This document shows, one piece after another, positions 1-8,933 of a stretch of DNA of 64,000 nucleotides (position 1 is its first letter; every line of letters begins with the position of its first letter). The DNA comes from Planococcus sp. APC 4015 (GTDB taxonomy: Bacteria; Actinomycetota; Actinomycetes; Actinomycetales; Microbacteriaceae). The notes beneath the pieces were generated by a model. That model saw only the letters and a list, made by a program, of their open reading frames with translations, did not search any database and was not told the origin of the DNA. The DNA is taken from NCBI GenBank assembly GCA_030407505.1, contig JASDDH010000017.1, forward strand, positions 1 through 64,000, written 5' to 3'. The position numbers and the translations under genes are program-made.

Positions 1-186
1 TCTCGGCCGCCGGTTGGAGGCTCACGGCTGGTTCCCGACGCGACGCGACGCCGCGGCCCGGCACCGCCCGTGCTGCAGCTCGGGGTTCCCGGCCCGCCGG
101 GTACGAAGAGCTGCGGGGTGGACCTCGCCGTCGACGAGGTTCGCGCCCCGGCGAGCCCACGGCCTGAGCGCGCCGGATGCCGCGGG
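1..186. other. no supported gene
   Basis: This stretch lies downstream of the leftward mtlR gene. Open frames here merely continue into antisense shadows of mtlR, and I see no start with a ribosome binding site and no convincing hairpin. It may hold the end of a transcription unit that lies outside the window. Confidence 0.4.
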
Positions 187-2115
187 TCAGCCGTCGACGA
201 CGGCGACGAGCTCGTCGAGGAAGGCGGGGAAGTCCACGCCGCGGCGGACGATCCGCTGCACGCTGTCACGCTCGCTGAAGACCTCGACGAACTGCTCGAA
301 CACCGTCTGGAACGCCTCGCGGTCGGTCTCGGAGAACGCGACCAGTGCGACGACCTGCACGCGCCCCTCCCCCCACGAGATCGACGGGTCGGCGATGCCG
401 ATCGCGATGGCGGTGCGGCTCGCGGTCATGCCGAGGGCGTGCGGCACGGCGAGCGCGTCGGTGAAGGCCGTCGATGACAGCCGCTCGCGCTGGATCGTGC
501 GCTCGACGTAGTCGTCGTCGATGACGCCGAGCTCGGTGAGCCGGGCGCCGAGACTGCGAATGACGGCCTCCTCGTCGAGTCCGTCCAGTCCCCGCACGAA
601 CGCCGACGGGGCGAAGTACCGCGCGAGCTCCTCGCGCAGGCGTGTGAGCCGACGACCGCGGCGGATGCGGCCGGCCGCCGTCTGCACGCGGTCGATGTCG
701 GCTTCGGTCAGGAACGGCTGGATGCGCACGAAGCGCTCGCCCGCGACCGGCGGGTCGATCGTGGTCAGCACGAGGTCGGTGTCGATCGAGGCCCAGTCGG
801 GGTCGACGCGCGTCTCGACGCCGACGACCTCGATCGCCTGACCGAGCGAGCGGTCGATCGACGACCGCAGCAGCTCGTGCAGCTCGTAGTACCCGGGGCA
901 CACGATCGTCGCGGTGAGCAGGTGGTCGGCTCGGCGGCTGCGCTCGAGTCGCCCGCCGACGTGCATCGCGATGTAGGCGATCTCGTCGTCGAGCAGCGGG
1001 ATGCCGAGCCTCTGCTGCAGCCCCGAGGCGATGAACACCGCGACCTCGAAGATCATGGGGTATGTCGATTTCAGCGACCGGGTGAGCGGATTGCGCGACC
1101 ACGCCTGCTCGCGGGAACGGTGCAGCAGGTTCTGCACGTGCAGGGCTAGACGAAGCACGAAGTCCTCGTGTGCGATGTCGACGAGGAACTCGGATGCCGC
1201 CTGCCCGACGACCTCGCGCACCGCCGTCTCGACCTCGGGCTCCAGCCGCTCCCGGGCCTGCGATTTCGGGTCGCCTTCCTCGGCTGCCCCCGGTGCGACC
1301 ACCCGGGTGAGCACGAGCGTCGCCAGGTGCTGCAGGTCGCCGGCTCCGAGCTCGACACCGAGATGCCGGTCGGCGAGCCGCGCGAGGATCGCCGCGACCT
1401 CCGCCTGCGCCGGACGCGCGGCGGCGGCACCACCCTCGAGCCCGCGGTCGCGCGAGACCCGGTCGGCGGCGATCGCGATGTGCATGACGACGTCGGCGAT
1501 GCCGATCTCGTTGACGAAGTACCCGAGCGACCCGAGCTCCGCCACGAGCTCCGTCTTGAACGGACCGAACGCGTGAGCGCCGATCGACCCCTCGCCCAGG
1601 GTGCGGCGGAGAGCCTCGAGGTCGAACGAACCGGCATCCATCTCGTCATGGGCCAGCCGCGAGAGCAGCCGCCGCTGCGCCATCTCGGTGCCCACCAGAC
1701 GGGCCTGCGAGGCGGACCGCTCCAGGGTGAGCTCGGTGCCCCCCAGCAGCCCCCGCACGCGGGCAAGATCCGCGTCGAGGGTCGCCGGGCTGACATGCAC
1801 GGCGTCGGCGGTGACGAACACGTCGATGCCCTCGGGGCTGTCCAGCAGCGCGCGCACGAGGGCGTGCAGGCGATCGCGGGGCGCGTCGGCGCCGACCGAT
1901 GCGCGCAGGGCGGCACCGGCATCCGTACTCGCCCGATAGCCCTGCGGACCCGACTCGACCGCGGTGCGCCCCGGCACACGGGCGTTGAGTGCGGTGACAT
2001 ACGACCGGATGCTGCGGGGCGTGACCCCGACCGCATCGGCGAGGCTCGCCGCGGTCGCCCAATCGCCGTCGCGGACGAGGATGCCGAGCAGGCGGTCCTG
2101 TCTCGCTCTCGTCAC
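187..2115 (-). CDS. mtlR: MtlR-type PRD-containing transcriptional activator of the mannitol operon
   Basis: This 642-residue protein has the modular build of PTS-controlled activators: an N-terminal helix-turn-helix (about 5-60), two PRD regulatory domains (about 185-285 and 295-395, with candidate phospho-histidines H212, H326 and H385), an EIIB-like domain with Cys406 (motif IVCPGYYELHE) and a C-terminal EIIA-like domain with His559 (motif AVPHALGM). Known MtlR proteins are switched by phosphorylation from HPr and the mannitol EII and activate mannitol genes. The GTG start is preceded by GAGGAG at good spacing. It is divergent from the PTS operon that begins at 2291, which supports direct control of that operon. 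Substrate assignment rests on the neighbours mtlA, mtlF and mtlD. Confidence 0.85.
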   Translation of the reverse strand: MTRARQDRLLGILVRDGDWATAASLADAVGVTPRSIRSYVTALNARVPGRTAVESGPQGYRASTDAGAALRASVGADAPRDRLHALVRALLDSPEGIDVFVTADAVHVSPATLDADLARVRGLLGGTELTLERSASQARLVGTEMAQRRLLSRLAHDEMDAGSFDLEALRRTLGEGSIGAHAFGPFKTELVAELGSLGYFVNEIGIADVVMHIAIAADRVSRDRGLEGGAAAARPAQAEVAAILARLADRHLGVELGAGDLQHLATLVLTRVVAPGAAEEGDPKSQARERLEPEVETAVREVVGQAASEFLVDIAHEDFVLRLALHVQNLLHRSREQAWSRNPLTRSLKSTYPMIFEVAVFIASGLQQRLGIPLLDDEIAYIAMHVGGRLERSRRADHLLTATIVCPGYYELHELLRSSIDRSLGQAIEVVGVETRVDPDWASIDTDLVLTTIDPPVAGERFVRIQPFLTEADIDRVQTAAGRIRRGRRLTRLREELARYFAPSAFVRGLDGLDEEAVIRSLGARLTELGVIDDDYVERTIQRERLSSTAFTDALAVPHALGMTASRTAIAIGIADPSISWGEGRVQVVALVAFSETDREAFQTVFEQFVEVFSERDSVQRIVRRGVDFPAFLDELVAVVDG

Positions 2116-2240
2116 GGGGGCTCCTCGGGTCGTGCATCGCTGCCCGCGTCAACGCGGGCGACCGTGCCAGTCAACCACGCGCCGACCCGGCACGGTCGAT
2201 CGCGAGGCGGGGCTTTCCGCCCCTGCGGAAGAACGCCTGG

Positions 2241-2269
2241 TTGTCCGCTCCCAGGCTTTTCACAAGAAT
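2241..2269 (+). promoter_or_regulatory. candidate promoter of the PTS/mannitol operon
   Basis: TTGTCC and AAGAAT are separated by 17 bases, each matching four of six positions of the sigma-70 consensus. Transcription would begin near 2276, giving a leader of about 15 bases that consists almost only of the ribosome binding site AGAAGGAGG. The rest of the 2116-2290 gap would have to hold the MtlR site, which I cannot identify. Confidence 0.4.
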
Positions 2270-2290
2270 GGCCCAGAAGGAGGCGGATCG

Positions 2291-2611
2291 ATGAGGATCC
2301 TTGTGGTCTGTGGAGCGGGTGCGTCCAGCACGTTCGTCGCGCAGCGCGTTCGTCACGCCGCACATGACAACGGCTTGGACTACACGGCATCCGCCGGCAC
2401 CGAACTGTCGCTCCCGATCGACCTCGATGCGGCCGACGTGGTGCTCGTGGGCCCCCACCTCGAACACGCGCTGCCGCGCATCGAACGGGTCGCGGCGACG
2501 CGCGGCACGACGGTGGTGCTCCTTCCGCACGACATCTTCTCCGACCTCGACGGGTCGCGCACGCTGGCGCTGGTCCGCGAAGCGCTCGGCGAGTCCGCCG
2601 GAACCCTCTGA
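2291..2611 (+). CDS. orphan PTS EIIB protein (lactose/galactitol-type fold)
   Basis: A 106-residue single-domain protein with the phosphate-accepting cysteine at position 7 in the loop VVCGAGASST, the arrangement found in EIIB proteins of the lactose/cellobiose/galactitol groups. EIIB passes phosphate from EIIA to the sugar as it enters through EIIC. No EIIC of that class lies nearby; the mannitol EIICB encoded at 4604 carries its own EIIB domain. The protein may therefore serve a transporter encoded elsewhere or act as a phosphorylation sensor toward MtlR; both are inference. The start has an AGAAGGAGG ribosome binding site. A longer upstream in-frame extension exists but its composition is not protein-like. 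It is first in the PTS operon, 42 bases before ptsH. Confidence 0.75.
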   Translation: MRILVVCGAGASSTFVAQRVRHAAHDNGLDYTASAGTELSLPIDLDAADVVLVGPHLEHALPRIERVAATRGTTVVLLPHDIFSDLDGSRTLALVREALGESAGTL

Positions 2612-2653
2612 ACATCCCCCGCCCACGACCTGCACGAGAGAAAGGACGGATCG

Positions 2654-2929
2654 ATGCCCGCCATCACCAGAACGGTCAGGATCGGCTCCTCCCACGGCCT
2701 GCACGCCCGGCCGGCCAAGCTTTTCGCCCAGGCGGCGAAGAACGCCGGGATCCCGATCACGATCGCGAAGGACGCCGGTGCCCCCGTGAACGCGGCGAGC
2801 ATCCTCGGCGTGATCTCCCTCGGGATCGAGCACGGCGACTACATCACCCTCACGGCAGACGGCGACGCCGCCGAGGCGGTCATCGACACCCTCGCAGAGC
2901 TGCTCGCCACCGATCACGACGCGGAATAG
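2654..2929 (+). CDS. ptsH: phosphocarrier protein HPr
   Basis: HPr is the cytoplasmic carrier that takes phosphate from enzyme I and hands it to EIIA domains. At 91 residues it has normal length. His17 sits in the hallmark GLHARPA segment, and Ser49 (AASILG) lies where the regulatory serine of HPr is found. The ATG is preceded by GAGAAAGGA. Only four bases separate its stop from the ptsI start, so the two are certainly co-transcribed. Being the general PTS protein within a mannitol operon, it must also serve the GlcNAc EIICBA encoded at 11078 unless a second copy exists elsewhere. Confidence 0.95.
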   Translation: MPAITRTVRIGSSHGLHARPAKLFAQAAKNAGIPITIAKDAGAPVNAASILGVISLGIEHGDYITLTADGDAAEAVIDTLAELLATDHDAE

Positions 2930-2933
2930 GAAC

Positions 2934-4607
2934 ATGACAGAACTACGTGGAGTAGGAATCGGCCTGGGCGTGGCCCAGGGGCCCGTGGCGCGCATGGCGG
3001 AGCCGCTGCCCGCACCGAGCGACGCCCCCAGTGAGCTCGCCGCCGACGAGGAGACGGCGCGCGCACGGGATGCCGTCGCCGCCGTCGCGCGCGAGCTCGA
3101 AGCCCGCGGTGCTCAGGCCGGCGGGGCTGCACAGGACGTGCTCGAGGCGCAGGCCATGATGGCCGAGGACCCGACCCTCGAAGCCGAGATCGACACCCGA
3201 GTGGGCGCCGGCAAGACCGCGGAGTGGGCGGTGCACGATGCCTTCGCGTCGTTCCGCGAGCAGCTCGTCGCGATGGGCGGCTACCTCGGCGAGCGCGCCG
3301 CCGACCTCGACGACGTCGCCCAGCGCGTGATCGCGCGCCTCCGCGGCGTTCCGGCACCCGGCGTCCCCGACCCGGGCCACCCCTTCGTGCTCGTGGCCAA
3401 GGACCTCGCGCCGGCCGACACCGCCCTGCTCGACCTCGACAAGGTCCTGGCCCTCATCACGACCGAGGGCGGACCGACGTCGCACACCGCGATCCTCGCC
3501 CGCGAGAAGTCGATCGTCGCCGTCGTCGGCACCGTCGACGCGAAGAATCTCGTCGACGGCGAGACGGTGATCGTGGATGCCGCCAAGGGCGTCGTCACGA
3601 CGAGCCCGAGTGCCGACGAGCTCGCGCAGGCGCAGAACCGCGCCGACGCACGCGCCTCGGCGACCTCGGCCCCGATCACCGACGGCGCCCTGTCGGACGG
3701 CACCCTCGTCCCCCTGCTGGCCAACCTCGGCAAGCCCGGCGGCGCCGCCGAGGCCGTCGAGCTCGGCGCCGAGGGCGTGGGACTGTTCCGCACCGAGTTC
3801 CTGTTCCTCAGCTCCAGCCAGGCGCCCACCGTGGAGCAGCAGCGCGAGGCGTACACCGAGTTGCTGAACGCGTTCCCCGGCAAGAAGGTCGTCGTGCGTG
3901 TGCTCGACGCCGGCGCCGACAAGCCGCTGGCGTTCCTCAACGACGCGCACGAGGAGAACCCGGCTCTCGGACTCCGCGGCATCCGGGCCCTGCGTGCGAG
4001 CGAGGACATCCTGCGCGAGCAGCTGACGGCACTCGCGCAGGCGGATGCCGCCACGAAGGCCGACCTCTGGGTGATGGCGCCGATGGTGGCCACCGTCGAG
4101 GAGGCCGACTACTTCGTCGACATCGCCCGCGACTACGGCATCAAGACCGCCGGAGTCATGGTCGAGGTGCCGTCTTCGGCGCTTCTGGCCGACCGCATCC
4201 TCGTGAACAGCGACTTCGCCTCGATCGGCACCAACGACCTCACCCAGTACACGCTGGCCGCCGACCGCCTGCTCGGCTCGGTCGCGTCGTTCCAGGACCC
4301 CTGGCATCCGGCCGTCCTCCGCCTCATCCGCGAAGTGGGAGAGGCCGGCCGCACGCTCGGCAAGCCGGTCGGCATCTGCGGCGAGGCTGCGGCTGATCCG
4401 CTCCTGGCCGTCGTGCTCGTCGGCCTGGGCGCGACCTCCCTGTCCATGGCGCCGACTGCACTCGCCGACGTGCGCGCCACTCTGCTTCAGCACTCCCTCG
4501 ACGACGCCCGCAACATCGCCGAGGCCGCACTCACCGCGAACGACGCGGCAGGTGCACGAACGGCGGCCTCCTCGGCCGCGACCAACAAGAAGGAGACACA
4601 GCCATGA
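2934..4607 (+). CDS. ptsI: PTS enzyme I (phosphoenolpyruvate-protein phosphotransferase)
   Basis: Enzyme I autophosphorylates from phosphoenolpyruvate and phosphorylates HPr, starting the PTS cascade in the cytoplasm. The 557 residues are close to the usual 570. The N-terminal HPr-binding and phosphohistidine part carries the active His184 in GGPTSHTAILAR. The C-terminal PEP-binding barrel shows LFRTEFLF, MVEVPSSALL and GICGEAAADP with the catalytic cysteine. The gene overlaps mtlA by four bases (ATGA), a sign of translational coupling. Placement of this general gene inside a mannitol operon means enzyme I levels may rise with mannitol induction. Confidence 0.95.
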   Translation: MTELRGVGIGLGVAQGPVARMAEPLPAPSDAPSELAADEETARARDAVAAVARELEARGAQAGGAAQDVLEAQAMMAEDPTLEAEIDTRVGAGKTAEWAVHDAFASFREQLVAMGGYLGERAADLDDVAQRVIARLRGVPAPGVPDPGHPFVLVAKDLAPADTALLDLDKVLALITTEGGPTSHTAILAREKSIVAVVGTVDAKNLVDGETVIVDAAKGVVTTSPSADELAQAQNRADARASATSAPITDGALSDGTLVPLLANLGKPGGAAEAVELGAEGVGLFRTEFLFLSSSQAPTVEQQREAYTELLNAFPGKKVVVRVLDAGADKPLAFLNDAHEENPALGLRGIRALRASEDILREQLTALAQADAATKADLWVMAPMVATVEEADYFVDIARDYGIKTAGVMVEVPSSALLADRILVNSDFASIGTNDLTQYTLAADRLLGSVASFQDPWHPAVLRLIREVGEAGRTLGKPVGICGEAAADPLLAVVLVGLGATSLSMAPTALADVRATLLQHSLDDARNIAEAALTANDAAGARTAASSAATNKKETQP

Positions 4608-6283
4608 CAACGGCGTCTGCACCCCCCAAGAGCGGGGTAAACAAGGCGCGAGTCGGAGTCCAGCGCTTCGGCACGTTCCTCTCGGGCATGATCATGCCCA
4701 ACATCGCAGCATTCATCGCCTGGGGCTTCATCACGATGCTCTTCATCACCGACGGGTTCTTCGGCGCACGAAGCCCCTTCGGCTGGCACTGGTACCCCGT
4801 CGCCGAGATCATCGGCGGCGGCGGCGACTCCGCCCTCATCGGGTGGAACGGCGCGATGACGGCGCTCATGGAGGGAGCCGACGGCACCTTCCAGGGATAC
4901 GTCGGCCTCGTCGGCCCCATCATCACCTACCTCCTCCCCCTCCTCATCGCCAACACCGCCGGCCGCATGGTCTACGGCGAGCGCGGTGGCGTGGTCGCGA
5001 CGATCGCCGTGATGGGTGTCATCGCCGGCACCAACATCCCGATGTTCCTCGGCGCGATGATCATGGGTCCGCTCGCGGCCTGGATCACCAAGCAGATGGA
5101 CAAGCTGTGGGACGGCAAGATCCGGCCGGGCTTCGAGATGCTGGTCAACAACTTCTCGGCCGGCATCCTGGGCATGATCCTCGCGATCGTGGGCTTCTTC
5201 GCCTTCGGTCCGCTCTTCCTCGGGATCAGCGCGTTCCTGGGCGGCATCGTCGCGTGGCTGGTGCAGTTCAACCTGCTCCCGGTCCTGTCGATCATCGTCG
5301 AGCCCGCCAAGGTGCTGTTCCTCAACAACGCCATCAACCACGGCGTGTTCACGCCGCTGGGCATCGAGCAGGCCGCCGAGACCGGCAAGTCGATCCTCTT
5401 CCTCATCGAGGCGAACCCCGGTCCGGGCCTGGGCCTGCTGCTGGCGTTCACCTTCTTCGGGGTGGGTGCCGCGAAGTCGTCGGCACCGGGCGCCATCATC
5501 ATCCAGTTCTTCGGCGGCATCCACGAGATCTACTTCCCGTACGCGCTGTCCAAGCCGATGACGATCCTCGCCCTGATCGCGGGTGGCGCCACCGGTGTCA
5601 CCGTGAACATGCTCCTCGGCGGCGGCCTCGCCTTCCCGGCGGCTCCCGGCAGCATCATCGCCGTCAGCGCGGCGGCCATCGGCGGCGGGGTGGGCAACCT
5701 GCTCGTCGTGTACCTCTCGGTGATCCTCGCGGCGGTCGTCACGTTCCTCGTGGCCGGCGTCATCCTTCGCGGCTCGCGCAAGCGCGACCTGCTCGCCGAG
5801 GGCGACACGTTCGGCGCGGCGATCGCGCAGACCGAGGCGAACAAGGGCAAGTCCTCCGCCGCCATGGACGCGCTGCGCGCGTCCAACGGCAACGACCGCA
5901 CCGCGGTGCGTGACGCGGAGAACGCTGCGGACAAGCTCGAGACCGAAGCCGAGACCGGCGGACGCGCCGACGGCGGTGTGCTGACGACGAAGGTCGTCAA
6001 GAACATCGTCTTCGCGTGCGATGCCGGCATGGGATCGTCGGCGATGGGCGCGAGCGTGCTGCGCAACAAGATCAAGAAGGCCGGCGTCGAGGGCGTCACG
6101 GTCGTCAACAAGGCGATCGCGAACCTCGACGGCTCAGCCGACCTGATCATCACGCAGAACCAGCTGACGGATCGGGCGCGCAAGCAGGCGCCAGGCGCTG
6201 TGCACGTGTCGGTCGACAACTTCATGAACTCTCCGAAGTACGAAGAGGTCGTCGACCTGGTACGCGACCAGCACGGCGCGTAG
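4604..6283 (+). CDS. mtlA: mannitol PTS transporter, EIICB
   Basis: This 559-residue membrane protein imports mannitol and phosphorylates it to mannitol 1-phosphate. Residues 20-390 form the EIIC membrane part, starting RFGTFLSGMIMPNIAAFIAW and including the conserved GGIHEIYFPY motif around His307. A polar linker (about 390-465) leads to the EIIB domain with Cys472 in IVFACDAGMGSSAMG. There is no EIIA domain; that function is supplied by mtlF at 6521. The start is chosen at ATG 4604 because it overlaps the ptsI stop and follows an AAGGAG site. The order EIICB, EIIA, dehydrogenase is the classical mannitol arrangement. Confidence 0.93.
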   Translation: MTTASAPPKSGVNKARVGVQRFGTFLSGMIMPNIAAFIAWGFITMLFITDGFFGARSPFGWHWYPVAEIIGGGGDSALIGWNGAMTALMEGADGTFQGYVGLVGPIITYLLPLLIANTAGRMVYGERGGVVATIAVMGVIAGTNIPMFLGAMIMGPLAAWITKQMDKLWDGKIRPGFEMLVNNFSAGILGMILAIVGFFAFGPLFLGISAFLGGIVAWLVQFNLLPVLSIIVEPAKVLFLNNAINHGVFTPLGIEQAAETGKSILFLIEANPGPGLGLLLAFTFFGVGAAKSSAPGAIIIQFFGGIHEIYFPYALSKPMTILALIAGGATGVTVNMLLGGGLAFPAAPGSIIAVSAAAIGGGVGNLLVVYLSVILAAVVTFLVAGVILRGSRKRDLLAEGDTFGAAIAQTEANKGKSSAAMDALRASNGNDRTAVRDAENAADKLETEAETGGRADGGVLTTKVVKNIVFACDAGMGSSAMGASVLRNKIKKAGVEGVTVVNKAIANLDGSADLIITQNQLTDRARKQAPGAVHVSVDNFMNSPKYEEVVDLVRDQHGA

Positions 6284-6293
6284 CCGCAGACGG

Positions 6294-6330
6294 CCGCGGT
6301 GCCGGACGGCGGACGCCTCCGGCACCGCGG
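6294..6330 (+). terminator. 12-bp perfect hairpin between mtlA and mtlF
   Basis: CCGCGGTGCCGG (6294-6305) pairs perfectly with CCGGCACCGCGG (6319-6330) around a 13-base loop. No T-run follows, so it is either a weak terminator that lowers mtlF-mtlD expression or an mRNA-stabilising 3' end for the long upstream message. The remaining gap to mtlF holds a smaller 7-bp hairpin at 6486-6502 just before the ribosome binding site. Confidence 0.5.
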
Positions 6331-6520
6331 CCCACCACCCCGGCCCCACCACAGCCGGGTCTCGGGGCGTGGATCCTGCACGACGCACGGCGAGAGCCGG
6401 CGGGTCGCGCACGATCGGCGCCCCGAACCCGGGGCGCCGGGCCCATGGCCCCCGAGGGGCCCCACCCGATACGTTCGAAGAAGGGCCCGCGGCATCCGCG
6501 GGATAGAGAAAGGCGAACCC

Positions 6521-6958
6521 ATGGCACTCGATGTCCTCAGTCTCGGCCAGGTGCGGATCCACTCCGGCGGGGCGTCCCGCGAGGAGGCGATGAAGGAGGC
6601 CGCAGACATCCTGGAGTCCGCCGGCGCCGTCACCCACCGCTACTTCGACGCGATGCAGCAGCGCGAGGAGACCGTGTCCACCTACATGGGCAACGAGCTC
6701 GCGATCCCGCACGGCACCAACGAGACCAAGGCCGAGATCCTCGCCTCGGCGCTCTCGGTGGTCCGCTACGACGGCGGCGTCGACTGGGGCGGAGAACCCG
6801 TGACCTTCGTCGTCGGCATCGCCGGCCGCGGCGACGAGCACCTCGAGATCCTCTCGCAGATCGCGATCCTCTTCTCGGACGAGGACGAAGTCGCCACCCT
6901 GAAGGCCGCGCAGACGCCCGAGGAGCTCTACGCCCTCGTGTCGGCAGCGGGCGTGTGA
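6521..6958 (+). CDS. mtlF: mannitol PTS EIIA component
   Basis: A 145-residue EIIA protein of the mannitol/fructose group. His64 in ELAIPHGTNETK is the phosphate acceptor; the family transfers phosphate from HPr to the EIIB domain of MtlA. The ATG at 6521 follows AGAAAGGCG. An in-frame extension reaching back to 6299 is arginine- and proline-rich, unlike the protein, and is rejected. The stop overlaps the mtlD start (TGATG). The 237-base gap from mtlA contains two hairpins, so mtlF-mtlD might be expressed at a different level from the upstream genes. Confidence 0.92.
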   Translation: MALDVLSLGQVRIHSGGASREEAMKEAADILESAGAVTHRYFDAMQQREETVSTYMGNELAIPHGTNETKAEILASALSVVRYDGGVDWGGEPVTFVVGIAGRGDEHLEILSQIAILFSDEDEVATLKAAQTPEELYALVSAAGV

Positions 6959-8109
6959 TGAAGGCGGTCCACTTCGGCGCGGGCAACATCGGCCGCGGAT
7001 TCGTGGGACTCCTGCTGCACGAGGGCGGGTACGAGCTGGTATTCTCGGATGTCGCGGCACCACTGGTCGATGCGATCAACGGCGCGTCCGAGTACACCGT
7101 CCATGAGGTGGGCGAAGGCGGCAAGGACACCGTCGTCACGGGCTTCCGGGCGGTCAACAGCGCCGAGAACCCGGCTCAGGTGGTCGACGAGATCGCCGGC
7201 GCGAACATCGTGACGACCGCCGTCGGCCCCACCATCCTGAAGTTCGTCGCCCCGCACATCGTGGAGGGCCTGGCGCTGCGCGACCCCGCCGCGCCGCCGC
7301 TGCAGATCATGGCGTGCGAGAACGCGATCAACGCGACCGATCTGCTGCGCGACGAGATCATCGCCCTGGCGGGCGACACGTGGGACGCCCTCGCCGGCCG
7401 CGCCGTTTTCGCGAACACGGCCGTCGACCGCATCGTTCCGGGCCAGCCAGCGGGCGGCGGGGTCGACGTCACCGTCGAGCCGTTCTACGAGTGGGCGATC
7501 GAGCGGCTGCCGTTCGGCGACGAGCCGCCGAACATCCCGGGCGCTCACTTCGTCGACGACCTCGCGCCCTACATCGAGCGCAAGCTCTTCACCGTCAATA
7601 CCGGGCACGCGAGCACCGCGTACTTCGGCGCCCAGGCGGGGGTGGAGAAGATCTCCGACGCCCTCGCCGACCCGCAGATCGCCGCGAAGGTCGAGGCCGT
7701 GCTCGAGGAGACCTCAGCGCTGCTCGTCGTCAAGCACGGACTCGACCCGCAGACGCAGGCCGACTATCGCGCGACGATCCTGCGACGCTTCCGCAACGAC
7801 GCCCTCCCCGACACGGTGTGGCGGGTCGGGCGCCAGCCGCTGCGCAAGCTCTCGCGGCACGAGCGTTTCGTCGGACCCGCTGCAGAGGCGGCCGAGCAGG
7901 GGCTCCCGGTCGACGCGCTCGTCGCCGCGATGGCTGCCGCCCTCGCGTTCGACGACGCCGAAGACGCGCAGTCCGTCGACCTGCAGCGCCAGATCCGCGA
8001 GCAGGATGCCGAATCGTTCACGGCATCCGTCACGGGCCTCGAACCCGCGCACCCGCTGTTCTCGCGGGTTCGGGCCGTCGTCGAAGCCCGTCAGGCAGAA
8101 CTGGTCTGA
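6958..8109 (+). CDS. mtlD: mannitol-1-phosphate 5-dehydrogenase
   Basis: This 383-residue enzyme oxidises mannitol 1-phosphate to fructose 6-phosphate with NAD. The N-terminal Rossmann motif is HFGAGNIGRGFVG (residues 5-17). The middle carries the polyol dehydrogenase pattern, including KLFTVNTGHAS and the KHGLDP segment. Length matches the family. It overlaps mtlF by one base and ends the operon, followed by a strong hairpin at 8119. Together with MtlA and MtlF it completes the route from external mannitol into glycolysis. Confidence 0.94.
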   Translation: MKAVHFGAGNIGRGFVGLLLHEGGYELVFSDVAAPLVDAINGASEYTVHEVGEGGKDTVVTGFRAVNSAENPAQVVDEIAGANIVTTAVGPTILKFVAPHIVEGLALRDPAAPPLQIMACENAINATDLLRDEIIALAGDTWDALAGRAVFANTAVDRIVPGQPAGGGVDVTVEPFYEWAIERLPFGDEPPNIPGAHFVDDLAPYIERKLFTVNTGHASTAYFGAQAGVEKISDALADPQIAAKVEAVLEETSALLVVKHGLDPQTQADYRATILRRFRNDALPDTVWRVGRQPLRKLSRHERFVGPAAEAAEQGLPVDALVAAMAAALAFDDAEDAQSVDLQRQIREQDAESFTASVTGLEPAHPLFSRVRAVVEARQAELV

Positions 8110-8118
8110 CCCGCCTCC

Positions 8119-8149
8119 GGCTCCGCTCTCCCACCGGGAGGGCGGAGCC
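8119..8149 (+). terminator. hairpin terminator after mtlD
   Basis: GGCTCCGCTCTCCC and GGGAGGGCGGAGCC form a 14-bp stem with one T-G wobble and a three-base loop. It begins 10 bases after the mtlD stop and ends just before the promoter of the next gene. There is no T-run, as is common in high-GC actinobacteria. Confidence 0.7.
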
Positions 8150-8156
8150 GTTCGCG

Positions 8157-8162
8157 TACGCT
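8157..8162 (+). promoter_or_regulatory. -10 element (TACGCT) for a leaderless gene
   Basis: TACGCT fits TANNNT and lies exactly six bases before the GTG at 8169, so the transcript would begin at the start codon. No ribosome binding site is present, consistent with leaderless translation. Confidence 0.55.
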
Positions 8163-8168
8163 CGGAGC

Positions 8169-8921
8169 GTGAGTCAGAAGCGCCGTCGTCGACGGATCCT
8201 GTGGTGGGTGCTCGGCGTGGTCGGCGGCCTGTTCGTCGCGGGCGTGGTGGGCATCGTGATCTGGAGTCAGGTGGGTGTCATGGCCGCCGAGCCCGAGCCC
8301 CTCGCCGCCGTGCGCGCCGATGACCGCATCGTGGTCACCGACGACGCCGCCGGGATCGTGATGGCACCGGCATCCGGATCGACGGATGTCGGGCTCGTCT
8401 TCATCCCCGGCGCGAAGGTCGACCCGTGGGCATATGCGGCGAAGCTCTCGGGTGTCGTCGCCGATGACGGCGTGACCGTCGTCATCACGAAGCCGTGGCT
8501 CAATCTCGCGTTCTTCGATCTGCGTCCGCTCGACGCCTTCACCGGCCTGGCGCCCGACATCGACACCTGGATCGTCGGCGGGCACTCGCTGGGCGGGGTG
8601 CGCTCGTGCATGCTCGCGCAGGATGCCGACGCCCTCGCCCTCTTCGCGTCGTACTGCGCATCCGACCTGTCGGGCTCGGGACTGCCGGTGCTCAGCATCG
8701 GCGGCTCGGAGGACGGCCTTTCGACCCCGCAGAAGATCGCCGAGGCGAGGGACCTGCTCCCCGACAGCGCGCAGCTCGAGGAGATCGACGGCGCCGCCCA
8801 TTCGTCCTTCGGCGACTACGGGCTGCAGGCCGGCGACGGCACCCCGACGATCTCGGACGACGACATGACGGCGCAGCTCACCGCGCTGATCGGCGCATTC
8901 GCGGCATCCGTCGCCGGCTGA
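8169..8921 (+). CDS. membrane-anchored alpha/beta hydrolase
   Basis: A 250-residue protein. A basic N-terminus (SQKRRRRR) is followed by one hydrophobic segment (about 9-32) that should act as a signal anchor, leaving the hydrolase domain outside the cell. The nucleophile elbow GGHSLGG, an acidic residue in GGSEDG and the histidine in GAAHSSFGDYG make a plausible catalytic triad. Proteins of this kind are usually labelled alpha/beta hydrolases of unknown substrate. The GTG start is chosen because of the correctly spaced TACGCT element. It is separated from the mannitol operon by a terminator and is probably unrelated to it. Confidence 0.75.
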   Translation: MSQKRRRRRILWWVLGVVGGLFVAGVVGIVIWSQVGVMAAEPEPLAAVRADDRIVVTDDAAGIVMAPASGSTDVGLVFIPGAKVDPWAYAAKLSGVVADDGVTVVITKPWLNLAFFDLRPLDAFTGLAPDIDTWIVGGHSLGGVRSCMLAQDADALALFASYCASDLSGSGLPVLSIGGSEDGLSTPQKIAEARDLLPDSAQLEEIDGAAHSSFGDYGLQAGDGTPTISDDDMTAQLTALIGAFAASVAG

Positions 8922-8933
8922 GCGCGACCCCGC

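Noticed and set aside
6299..6520. N-terminal extension of mtlF
   Set aside because: The extension is Arg/Pro/Gly-rich and overlaps a perfect hairpin; a ribosome binding site precedes ATG 6521.
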